DNA from: Natronincola ferrireducens
GTDB taxonomy: Bacteria; Bacillota; Clostridia; Peptostreptococcales; Natronincolaceae
Direction: 5' to 3'
NCBI RefSeq assembly: GCF_900100845.1
Contig: NZ_FNFP01000001.1
Span: forward strand, 62,001 to 126,000
Length of the DNA stretch: 64,000 bases
Shown here: positions 9,774 to 16,554 of the stretch, piece by piece
How positions within the stretch are numbered: the stretch's first letter is position 1
Layout: each line of letters opens with the position of its first letter
Position numbers and translations under genes: made by a program
Notes under the pieces: model-generated
Databases searched by the model: none
Told to the model about the DNA's origin: nothing
What the model saw: only the letters and a program-made list of their open reading frames with translations

Positions 9774-11249
9774 ATGTCTAAGTTAACCATTGTTGGCTTG
9801 GGCCCTGGTGCAAAGGAGCATCTGACCCTTGCCACCTTTAAAGCCATGAAGGACCATAAGGAAGTATACCTTAGAACAGATAAACACCCTATAGTCACCT
9901 ATCTAAAGGAGGAAGGCATCAATTATAAAACCTTTGACCATGTGTATGAAGAAAAGCAAGACTTTCAAGAGGTTTATGAAGAAATTGCTGAAATCCTTAT
10001 AGAAAAGGCAAAGGAGGAGGATATCCTTTATGCTGTTCCTGGTCATCCCTACGTGGCAGAAAACACTGTTCAGCTCCTCCTTGAAGGATGCAAAAGAGAA
10101 GGGATACCGAAAGAAGTATACCCTGCCATGAGCTTCGTGGATGCCATGTTTATGGCACTGGAGATAGATCCTATCGACGGATTCAAGCTGCTAGATGGAT
10201 TACAGCTGGAGAAGCAAAAGCCCGATCCAAGTATAGCCAACATCATCACTCAGGTTTATGATCCCTTTATAGCTTCAGAGGTAAAATTAAGACTGATGGA
10301 CTATTATGATGATGAACAGGAGATATTTGTAGTGAAGAATGCTGGAATTCCAGGGATTCAGAGGATTGAAAGGATGCCCCTTTACATGTTGGACAGACTG
10401 GATTGGATAGATTACCTGACAAGTCTTTATATACCAAGGATTGACATAGATCAAAAAAAATACTATAATGTGAATAATTTAGTGGAAATCATGGAAATAT
10501 TAAGAAGTAAAGAGGGCTGTCCTTGGGATATCAAGCAAACCCATGATAGTCTAAAGCCTTACCTTATAGAAGAAAGCTATGAAGTGTTAGAAGCCATTGA
10601 TGAAAAAGATGACCTTCTGCTGGAGGAGGAACTAGGAGATTTACTTCTACAGGTAATCTTTCATAGCCAAATCGCTAAGGAAAGACAAGCCTTCACCATG
10701 GAAGATGTGGTACAGGGTATTTGTGAAAAGCTAGTTTTTAGACATCCTCATGTTTTTAAAGGGGTAAAGGCTGAAACCACCAGTGAAGCCCTAGCCAATT
10801 GGGAACACCAAAAGCGTCAAGAGAAGCAAATTAAAAGTATAGCAGATTCAATGACAATGATACCAAAGGAATTACCAGCACTACTAAAGGCTGTCAAAGT
10901 TCAAAAGAAAGCAGCAGACGTTGGCTTTGATTGGGACCAGATAGAGGATGTTGTTAACAAGGTTAAGGAAGAATTACTGGAAACCCTCCAGGCCAAAGAA
11001 ACAAAGGATGACAATAAAATTAAAGAAGAAGTCGGAGATTTACTTTTTGCAGTAGTGAATCTAGCTCGATTTTTAAAGGTAAATCCTGAAGATGCCTTGA
11101 ATGCCACCTGCAATAAATTTATTTATAGATTTCGATACATAGAAGAAAAGGCAATGGAGGCAAAACAAGACATAAAAAAAATGACCCTATCAAAAATGGA
11201 TGAACTTTGGGAGGAAGCCAAGAAAAAAAATCGCAAAAATTGCTGGTAA
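9774..11249 (+). CDS. mazG: MazG nucleotide pyrophosphohydrolase fused to a methylase-like domain (YabN type)
   Basis: A two-part cytoplasmic protein. Residues 1-225 resemble tetrapyrrole methylases, with the SAM-loop GLGPGAKEHLTLAT and AVPGHPYVAE. Two MazG modules follow, starting at LRSKEGCPWDIKQTHDSL, with metal-binding EESYEVLEA and EELGDLLLQVIFHSQ, and later EEVGDLLFAVVNLARF. MazG hydrolyses non-canonical or excess NTPs to NMP and pyrophosphate. The role of the methylase-like part is unknown. This fusion is normal in Firmicutes (Bacillus YabN). The ATG at 9774 fits the GAAGGGAG ribosome binding site; the GTG at 9765 touches it. It lies 33 bases after the flippase gene. Confidence 0.95.
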   Translation: MSKLTIVGLGPGAKEHLTLATFKAMKDHKEVYLRTDKHPIVTYLKEEGINYKTFDHVYEEKQDFQEVYEEIAEILIEKAKEEDILYAVPGHPYVAENTVQLLLEGCKREGIPKEVYPAMSFVDAMFMALEIDPIDGFKLLDGLQLEKQKPDPSIANIITQVYDPFIASEVKLRLMDYYDDEQEIFVVKNAGIPGIQRIERMPLYMLDRLDWIDYLTSLYIPRIDIDQKKYYNVNNLVEIMEILRSKEGCPWDIKQTHDSLKPYLIEESYEVLEAIDEKDDLLLEEELGDLLLQVIFHSQIAKERQAFTMEDVVQGICEKLVFRHPHVFKGVKAETTSEALANWEHQKRQEKQIKSIADSMTMIPKELPALLKAVKVQKKAADVGFDWDQIEDVVNKVKEELLETLQAKETKDDNKIKEEVGDLLFAVVNLARFLKVNPEDALNATCNKFIYRFRYIEEKAMEAKQDIKKMTLSKMDELWEEAKKKNRKNCW

Positions 11250-11328
11250 AATCTTTTAAAAAGAAGGATTTTAAAAATTTACAGAGAATATGCTATACGT
11301 ACTTTAAAATATGAAGGAGGTATTCTAA

Positions 11329-11607
11329 GTGAATAAAGCTGAATTAGTTGCAAAAATTGCTGAAAAAAGTCAACTAACAAAAAAGGATGCTGAGTTAGCA
11401 TTAAATGCATTCATGGAAAGCGTTGAAGAAGCATTAGTAGAGGGTGACAAAGTGCAATTAGTTGGATTTGGAACCTTTGATGTAAGAGAAAGAAAACCAA
11501 GACAAGGTAGAAACCCAAGAAATCCAGAGCAAGTAATCGACATACCAGCTTCAAAAGCACCTGTATTCAAAGCTGGCAAGACCCTTAAAGAAAAAATTAA
11601 CGGATAA
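11329..11607 (+). CDS. hup: DNA-binding protein HU
   Basis: A 92-residue histone-like protein that bends and compacts DNA as a dimer. The full HU pattern is present: MNKAELVAKIAEKSQLTKKD, then VQLVGFGTFDVRERKPRQGR with the intercalating arm residues RNPRNP, and KAPVFKAGKTLKEKIN. The start is a GTG with AAGGAGG 8 bases upstream. Its codons favour A/T third positions more than its neighbours do, as expected for a highly expressed gene. It has its own terminator and lies inside the yabN-rqcP interval. Confidence 0.97.
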   Translation: MNKAELVAKIAEKSQLTKKDAELALNAFMESVEEALVEGDKVQLVGFGTFDVRERKPRQGRNPRNPEQVIDIPASKAPVFKAGKTLKEKING

Positions 11608-11630
11608 ATAGGATTAAATACCACTAAATA

Positions 11631-11660
11631 GAAATCAGGGACAACCCTGATTTTTATTTT
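11631..11660 (+). terminator. Terminator after hup
   Basis: The 9-bp stem AAATCAGGG/CCCTGATTT with an ACAA loop is followed by TTATTTT. Confidence 0.88.
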
Positions 11661-11728
11661 CTCTAATTTTATGGGGAAGGGAGGATGTCTTTCTCTAAAA
11701 TTATAGAAAGCAAGGAGGAGAACTACCT

Positions 11729-11971
11729 ATGAGATTAGATAAATACTTAAAAATATCAAGAATCATCAAACGTAGAACGATTGCCAAGGAAGCCTGTGAA
11801 AAGGGCAGGGTATTCATTAACGATAAAACAGCAAAGCCTAGTACAGAAGTGGAAGTAGGAGATCGACTGGAAATCCAGTTTGGGGACAAATCCCTAAAGG
11901 TAGAGATTACTCAAATTGCAGAGCATGTCAAAAAAGATGAAGCAAAGGAAATGTTTCGACTAATTGAATAA
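11729..11971 (+). CDS. rqcP: S4-domain ribosome quality control protein (RqcP/YabO)
   Basis: An 80-residue S4-fold RNA-binding protein of the Hsp15 family. In Bacillus, RqcP (YabO) binds split 50S subunits with RqcH and supports C-terminal alanine tailing of stalled chains. The S4 domain fills the protein: MRLDKYLKISRIIKRRTIAK, then KGRVFINDKTAKPSTEVEVGD. Arginines at 2 and 16, important in the Bacillus protein, are present. AAGGAGG precedes the ATG. Position between mazG and yabP matches Bacillus, apart from inserted hup and the SpoIID-like gene. Confidence 0.93.
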   Translation: MRLDKYLKISRIIKRRTIAKEACEKGRVFINDKTAKPSTEVEVGDRLEIQFGDKSLKVEITQIAEHVKKDEAKEMFRLIE

Positions 11972-12059
11972 CAATTGTATAGGAATTCCCCACATTTCAA
12001 ATACTACAAATAGATGTAGCTTGAAAATTCTAGAAAAATGATAGAAGGAGGATTCCTAT

Positions 12060-13052
12060 ATGAGAAAAATTAAAAAATATGGTATGTTGCTTTTGATTCT
12101 TTTACTGATAGTACCCTTAGCTGCCTGCCGTCCTCAGCAGCGTCCAGAAGGCCCGGAAGAACAACCCCAGGTACAGGAGGATGGACCCCCTATTCCTGAA
12201 GCCATTAGCCAAGGGGAAGGTCAAGAGCCTAGATTGACAGTACACATAGTAGAAACAGGAGAAAACAAAGAAATGGACTTTGAAGAATACCTTCCTGGAG
12301 TACTGGCTGGAGAAATGAAAAATGATTGGCCAGAGGAAGCCCTACAGGCCCAAGCTATTTTAGCTAGAACCTTTGTTATGCAGTTTGTTACTGAAATGGG
12401 AGGCTCTAAATACGAAGGAGCCCATGTTTCTACAGATATTGAGGAGGCCCAAGCTTGGAATGAAGAAGAAATCAATGAAAGGATTATAGAGGCAGTGAAT
12501 GCCACCAGAGGTCAGGTGGCTGTTCACAACAATGAATACATCAAAGCATGGTTCCATGCCCATGCCGCTGGTCAGACAGCCATGGCGGTGGAGGGATTAG
12601 GCTTAGACGATGAAGATCCCCCCTATATCCACTCCGTTGAATCTCCAGATTCTAAAGAAGCACCAGAGGACGATGTGAACTGGAGTGAGACCTTTACCAA
12701 AGCAGAGATTATACAAGCTGTACAAACTACAGGACAAGATCCTGGAGACTTTAACAGTATAGAAATCATAGAAACCGGATCCTCCGGAAGAGCATATAAA
12801 CTGCAGATAGGTAATGCTACAGTGGTGGCACCAGCCTTTAGATTAGCCCTAGACAGTACTCGAATGAAATCCAATCAACTGGAGGGCATCTCCGTCGAAG
12901 GAGATCAGGTTACCATATCCGGCAGAGGCTATGGTCATGGAGTAGGTATGAGCCAATGGGGAGCCTATCAAATGGCACAGGATGGAAAAGATGCTGAAGA
13001 GATTGTAAAGCATTACTTCAAGGATATAGAAATTATTAAGCTTTGGGAGTAA
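12060..13052 (+). CDS. SpoIID/LytB-domain lipoprotein (putative peptidoglycan transglycosylase)
   Basis: The 330-residue exported protein starts with MRKIKKYGMLLLILLL and a lipobox LAAC (Cys23), then a proline- and glutamine-rich linker, then a SpoIID/LytB domain. Family landmarks are EEYLPGVLAGEMKNDWPEEA, holding the Glu that is catalytic in SpoIID, KAWFHAHAAGQTA, and the C-terminal RGYGHGVGMSQWGAYQMA. SpoIID cleaves glycan strands during engulfment. This one is a lipoprotein in the yabO-yabP interval, so it is probably a paralogue rather than spoIID itself. AGGAGG is correctly placed before the ATG, and a strong terminator follows. Confidence 0.88.
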   Translation: MRKIKKYGMLLLILLLIVPLAACRPQQRPEGPEEQPQVQEDGPPIPEAISQGEGQEPRLTVHIVETGENKEMDFEEYLPGVLAGEMKNDWPEEALQAQAILARTFVMQFVTEMGGSKYEGAHVSTDIEEAQAWNEEEINERIIEAVNATRGQVAVHNNEYIKAWFHAHAAGQTAMAVEGLGLDDEDPPYIHSVESPDSKEAPEDDVNWSETFTKAEIIQAVQTTGQDPGDFNSIEIIETGSSGRAYKLQIGNATVVAPAFRLALDSTRMKSNQLEGISVEGDQVTISGRGYGHGVGMSQWGAYQMAQDGKDAEEIVKHYFKDIEIIKLWE

Positions 13053-13056
13053 GAGT

Positions 13057-13088
<32 letters not shown>

Positions 13089-13106
13089 GGAAAAGACAAA
13101 AACATG

Positions 13107-13145
13107 CAATTAGGAGAGAAGAATTTTCTCTCCTAATTGTTTTTT
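13107..13145 (+). terminator. Terminator after the SpoIID-like gene
   Basis: The arms CAATTAGGAGAGAA and TTCTCTCCTAATTG surround a short loop and are followed by six Ts. A short A-rich tandem tract (GAAAAAT units, 13057-13095) lies just before it. Confidence 0.9.
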
Positions 13146-13198
13146 GATGAATCTATTTGTTGGTGGTTGATGAAGAAGGACAGGGGGGAAAGCCCTTG

Positions 13199-13302
13199 AT
13201 TTTGTCATCCTGAGCAACAGCGAAGGATCTTAGCATTTAGAAGACTTTAAAGATTTTTCATTTCACTTCGCTGCATTCAGAATGACAAGTATTTGAGGCT
13301 TC
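13199..13302. repeat. GTCATCCTGA palindromic repeat in the SpoIID-like/yabP gap
   Basis: One arm reads GTCATCCTGAGCAACAGCGA followed by AGGATCTTA. The opposite arm, near 13265-13292, reads CACTTCGCTGCATTCAGAAT and then GACAAG. The arms pair imperfectly across about 50 bases. The rest of 13053-13444 holds the A-rich tract, the terminator at 13107 and the CCTTAACC tract at 13388; no gene was seen in it. Confidence 0.75.
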
Positions 13303-13387
13303 TTTAGGAATAAAGGGTAGCTTTTCTTTATAACTAAGAGTTATAATGGACGACCTGATGGGAATAAATATAGAGTACAGTGAGGAT

Positions 13388-13413
13388 TAAGCCTTAGCCT
13401 TAACCTCAACCTG
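13388..13413 (+). repeat. Degenerate CCTTAACC tract upstream of yabP
   Basis: Reads TTAAGCCTTAGCCTTAACCT then CAACC. It ends 32 bases before the yabP start. Similar tracts precede yabQ, spoIIE, the gene at 31696 and hisB. Confidence 0.6.
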
Positions 13414-13444
13414 CGGCAGTGCCGTAAAAAAGGCAGGTGATAGG

Positions 13445-13735
13445 ATGGAAGAGCGAAGGAACAACCGATATCGAGGCCATAGTGTTATACTAGAAAACAG
13501 GGAAAAGCTATCTATTTCAGGTGTAGAGCATGTGAACAATTTCAATAGCGAACTAATCGTTGTAGATACTACAGCAGGAGTTATTACCATTAAGGGTGAA
13601 GAATTGGACGTAAAAAAATTAAGTCTAGAGGATGGTAATGTCTCCATAAGTGGAACAGTCCACTCCATGGTCTATAGCGATCGGGAAAGCTTTACTGCTA
13701 AAAGCTCAGGCTTCTTCAGTAAAATGTTTAAATAA
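13445..13735 (+). CDS. yabP: Sporulation protein YabP
   Basis: A 96-residue protein of the YabP family, which is needed for spore formation in Bacillus and forms a beta-rich fold. The family pattern is visible: RGHSVILENREKLSISGVEH, then FNSELIVVDTTAGVITIKGE and KKLSLEDGNVSISGTVHSM. The start is an ATG after AGGTGATAGG. It stands before yabQ as in Bacillus, where sigma-E transcribes the pair, but here a terminator and a CCTTAACC hairpin separate the two genes. Confidence 0.92.
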   Translation: MEERRNNRYRGHSVILENREKLSISGVEHVNNFNSELIVVDTTAGVITIKGEELDVKKLSLEDGNVSISGTVHSMVYSDRESFTAKSSGFFSKMFK

Positions 13736-13767
13736 CTGTCGAAAAAACTCGGCAGTTTTTCTTTTTG
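13734..13767 (+). terminator. Terminator after yabP
   Basis: The arms AACTGTCGA and TCGGCAGTT (one G-T pair) with an AAAAAC loop are followed by TTTTTCTTTTTG. Confidence 0.82.
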
Positions 13768-13845
13768 TCCATCTGTCACCAAATTGCACCCTGAGGAATA
13801 TAATAAATAAGAAACCTATGTTTTTGACGTAGATTTCTTTTGTAA

Positions 13846-13893
13846 CAGGTTAAAGGTTTTGACTTTTCTCGACCTTGACCTTAACCTGATTTT
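13846..13893 (+). repeat. CCTTAACC-type hairpin upstream of yabQ
   Basis: The arms CAGGTTAA-GG and CC-TTAACCTG enclose GACTTTTCTCGACC, followed by ATTTTT. The tract ACCTTGACCTTAACCT forms the right arm and ends 20 bases before the yabQ start. Confidence 0.6.
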
Positions 13894-13912
13894 TAAATGA
13901 GGTGGTGAAATC

Positions 13913-14419
13913 ATGATTTCTACCTATCAAGAGGCCTATATTTTATTGGTTACTATTTATGGAGGTATATTAATTGGGTTTATCTATGATTTATATAAAA
14001 TATTCAGAGGGATTTTCAATCCTAAAAAAATTGCTACCCTCATCCAAGATTTTCTCTTTTGGCTGATTATCTCCATAGTGGCTTTCTATGTATTGATTAT
14101 AAGTAACCAAGGAGCTTTACGGTTTTATAATTTTTTAGGATTTCTTATAGGAGCAATAATTTATAGCTTTTTGTTAAGTGACATTGTTATCAGGGCAGTG
14201 ATTTTCATATTAAGGACCATGAAAAAGTTTATCGTTGATCTTTATCACATCATCACCTATCCCCTTCGTGTAGGATTATGTCTAATAGCCGTACCTTGTT
14301 CCTATTGCAAAACTAAAACAAAGCCGATATACTATAAGACAAAGCGATATGTCAAGCTACCCAGTAGAATGCTGGAGGAAACGAAAAAAAGCCTGACAAA
14401 TTACTTTAAGAAAAAATAA
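13913..14419 (+). CDS. yabQ: Spore cortex biosynthesis protein YabQ
   Basis: A 168-residue membrane protein. The N-terminal half has about four hydrophobic segments including the conserved YGGILIGFIYDLYKIFRG. The C-terminal half is basic and should be cytoplasmic. YabQ localises to the forespore outer membrane in Bacillus and is needed for cortex formation. AGGTGG precedes the ATG. It follows yabP and precedes divIC, as in other spore formers. Confidence 0.92.
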   Translation: MISTYQEAYILLVTIYGGILIGFIYDLYKIFRGIFNPKKIATLIQDFLFWLIISIVAFYVLIISNQGALRFYNFLGFLIGAIIYSFLLSDIVIRAVIFILRTMKKFIVDLYHIITYPLRVGLCLIAVPCSYCKTKTKPIYYKTKRYVKLPSRMLEETKKSLTNYFKKK

Positions 14420-14456
14420 AAAAGGAACATCTACAAAGGCTGAAGGGGGGAAGAAT

Positions 14457-14750
14457 GTGCAAAAGAAAAAGCGAAGAAATAAGACCAAGAGAATATGGAT
14501 GGGTATTCTCCTTTGCCTGGGACTTTATGTAGGTGTAACCTTTTATCAGCAACAGCAGGAAATGAAGCAACTTAGACAACAGGAAGCAAGATATTTGCAA
14601 GAGCTAGAAAAAATCCAACAGGATATTGATAACTTAAAGCAACAGGTAGAGATCAGTAATCATGATGAATATATAGAAACCATTGCCCGTCAACAGCTGA
14701 AAATGATAGGTTCTAATGAAATGATTATTATAGACATTGGACAGCAATGA
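14457..14750 (+). CDS. divIC: Septum formation initiator DivIC/FtsB family
   Basis: A 97-residue bitopic protein: basic N-terminus (QKKKRRNKTKR), one membrane helix (MGILLCLGLYVGVTF) and a coiled coil from about 37 to 68. It ends with the FtsB/DivIC-type tail ETIARQQLKMIGSNEMIIID. It acts in the divisome with FtsL and DivIB. The start is a GTG preceded by AAGGGGGGAAG. Position between yabQ and the S1-domain gene is as in Bacillus. Confidence 0.92.
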   Translation: MQKKKRRNKTKRIWMGILLCLGLYVGVTFYQQQQEMKQLRQQEARYLQELEKIQQDIDNLKQQVEISNHDEYIETIARQQLKMIGSNEMIIIDIGQQ

Positions 14751-14863
14751 AAAATATTTTGTCCCTCTACTTGAGACATTACATAGAATTTGATATAATA
14801 AAGTAGGTGAAATTCAATTATTTTAGTTTATAAATACATTGCTCAAGGAGGAAGATTGATTTT

Positions 14864-15283
14864 ATGCTGGCAGAGGAAGGTAAGATTGTAGAAGGCACGG
14901 TTTCGGGGATTACGAATTTTGGTGCCTTTATAGACCTTGGTGAAGGCAAAACAGGATTAGTACACATCTCAGAAGTTGCAGACGACTATGTTAAAAACAT
15001 TCATGATTATTTAAAAGATAAGCAAAAAGTCAAGGTGAAAGTGCTATCTATCGGTAAAGATGGAAAGATTAGTTTATCTATCCGACAAGCTACTACAAAG
15101 GTTAAAAAATCAGTTCGACCTGCAGAGGTGGATTGGCAGGTGAAGGACGATGAATCTTCAAGACTCTCCTTCGATGATAAGATTAGCAGATTTATGAAGG
15201 AAAGCGAAGAGAAGATGCAAGTATTAAAAGCTAAGAGTAAATCTAATGGCCGTAAAGGTAATGGATTTAGAAATAAAATGTAA
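14864..15283 (+). CDS. yabR: S1-domain RNA-binding protein (YabR type)
   Basis: A 139-residue cytoplasmic protein. Residues 5-75 form an S1 OB-fold (GTVSGITNFGAFIDLGEGKTGLVHISE, then VKVKVLSIGKDGKISLSIRQA). A charged, lysine-rich tail with no recognised domain follows. It is the syntenic equivalent of Bacillus yabR, a general-stress-type S1 protein of uncertain role. AAGGAGG is placed somewhat far from the ATG (about 12 bases), yet no better start is visible. A terminator follows directly. Confidence 0.9.
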   Translation: MLAEEGKIVEGTVSGITNFGAFIDLGEGKTGLVHISEVADDYVKNIHDYLKDKQKVKVKVLSIGKDGKISLSIRQATTKVKKSVRPAEVDWQVKDDESSRLSFDDKISRFMKESEEKMQVLKAKSKSNGRKGNGFRNKM

Positions 15284-15289
15284 ATGAAT

Positions 15290-15317
15290 GCCAGGGGGAA
15301 CTTACCTGGCTTTTTTT
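15290..15317 (+). terminator. Terminator after yabR
   Basis: The 6-bp stem GCCAGG/CCTGGC with a GGGAACTTA loop is followed by seven Ts. An in-frame ATG at 15288 lies inside this hairpin, which argues against that start for the next gene. Confidence 0.85.
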
Positions 15318-15338
15318 ATGAAGTTTTGGAGGGAAAAA

Positions 15339-16253
15339 ATGAGAAAATATGCAGCCATCGATATAGGAACCAATTCTATGAGACTTTTACTGATGACTGT
15401 GGAGACGGATAGAATTCTACATAGAACAAAAGAAATCAATACTACCCGTATTGGACAATCGGTTGACGAAAGAGGGGCTATTACCCGTGAGGGAATGGAA
15501 AGAAATCTTGGAGCCTTTGAAGACTTTGTAGAAAAGGCTAGGGAATATGGGGCAGAAGAGATTTATGCCATTGCCACCAGTGCTGTCCGAGATGCCAAAA
15601 ATGGAGAGGTCTTCGTAGGGGAAGCTTTACAAAGAACAGGGATAAAAATAGCTATCCTATCGGGAGAGGAAGAAGCAGGACTGGGCTATAAAGGGGTGCT
15701 GATGGGGTTGAAAAATCCAGAGCTAGAACTCCTGGTCATTGATATTGGTGGTGGAAGTACGGAATTTATTTTAGGAAAATCTGCCACACTACAGGAAACC
15801 ATCAGCGAAAATGTGGGGGCTGTTAGAATGACAGAACGACTTATTACCACTGACCCCATTACCCAGCAGGAGAAGGAAGGATTAGAGAAGGTCATTAAAA
15901 AAGAGCTTCATAGCACTTTGCAAAAGCTACAGAAGAAGCAGATAAAGGGTCTCATAGGCATAGGGGGTACCATCACCACCTTGGGAGCCCTCCATCAACA
16001 ATTGGACCCCTACGACATGGACAAGATCCATAACTATACCCTAACCCTACAGAATATAAAGGACCTCCTACAAAAACTAGAGACCCTAACCCTAGAAGAA
16101 AGAAAGGCACTAAAGGGTATCCATCCTAAACGGGGGGATATCATCATAGCTGGGACCACCATCCTCCGCATTATCATGGAAACCCTAGCCATAGACACCA
16201 TCACCATAAGCGAATATGATAATATAGAAGGTCTATTATATGAAAATATGTAG
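15339..16253 (+). CDS. Ppx/GppA family exopolyphosphatase or pppGpp phosphatase
   Basis: A 304-residue actin-fold phosphatase with YAAIDIGTNSMRLLL at the N-terminus and the second phosphate loop VIDIGGGSTEFILGK near 147. SAVRDAKNG and IGIGGTITTL follow as in the family. It hydrolyses polyphosphate or guanosine pentaphosphate; the sequence does not decide which. It is short, lacking the C-terminal HD-like domain of long Ppx proteins. I chose the ATG at 15339 because GGAGGG lies 6 bases upstream and the product then begins with the conserved strand. It is inserted between yabR and spoIIE, unlike in Bacillus. A VTC gene, possibly polyphosphate-linked, lies at 53568. Confidence 0.9.
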   Translation: MRKYAAIDIGTNSMRLLLMTVETDRILHRTKEINTTRIGQSVDERGAITREGMERNLGAFEDFVEKAREYGAEEIYAIATSAVRDAKNGEVFVGEALQRTGIKIAILSGEEEAGLGYKGVLMGLKNPELELLVIDIGGGSTEFILGKSATLQETISENVGAVRMTERLITTDPITQQEKEGLEKVIKKELHSTLQKLQKKQIKGLIGIGGTITTLGALHQQLDPYDMDKIHNYTLTLQNIKDLLQKLETLTLEERKALKGIHPKRGDIIIAGTTILRIIMETLAIDTITISEYDNIEGLLYENM

Positions 16254-16376
16254 CTAGCTATACCAAAAACCATTCATCACAAACCACAACCCTTCGGCAA
16301 AAAACAAAGCAATTTCCACGACAACCTCAACATATAGTATGGAATACGTGTTGCACATACCATATATTTGAATAAT

Positions 16377-16406
16377 TTTGTCAAAAACCTACTTTTAAAT
16401 GTCAAA
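16377..16406 (+). promoter_or_regulatory. Two Spo0A-type boxes upstream of spoIIE
   Basis: TTTGTCAAA (16377-16385) matches the 0A box consensus TTTGTCRAA fully. AATGTCAAA (16398-16406) matches in seven positions, 21 bases apart from the first, so both lie on the same face of the helix. A third box, in reverse orientation (TTTGTCAAG), overlaps the -35 element at 16432-16440. Confidence 0.78.
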
Positions 16407-16432
16407 AACTTTTTCAAGCTTCTCTCCTATTC

Positions 16433-16465
16433 TTGACAAATCTCCCCCCATTCCTTTGTTACAAT
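16433..16465 (+). promoter_or_regulatory. spoIIE promoter with 21-base spacer
   Basis: TTGACA (16433-16438) and TACAAT (16460-16465) are separated by 21 bases. This abnormal spacing is the hallmark of Spo0A-activated sigma-A promoters such as spoIIE and spoIIG of Bacillus. The Spo0A boxes lie directly upstream and over the -35 element. Nothing coding was seen in 16254-16554. Confidence 0.82.
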
Positions 16466-16484
16466 AACCCTATAAAGTAAAGTT

Positions 16485-16530
16485 GGTTTGGCGTCAGGTT
16501 TTGATTTTTAACCTGAGGCCAAACCTAACC
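16485..16530 (+). repeat. Hairpin with CCTAACC tail in the spoIIE leader
   Basis: GGTTTGGC (16485-16492) pairs with GCCAAACC (16518-16525), and TCAGGTT pairs with AACCTGA inside it, with one G-G mismatch. The loop is TTGATTTTT. It lies in the untranslated leader, 25 bases before the chosen start. It resembles the elements before yabQ and hisB. Confidence 0.65.
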
Positions 16531-16554
16531 TTATAAACAATGGAGGGGTTATCT

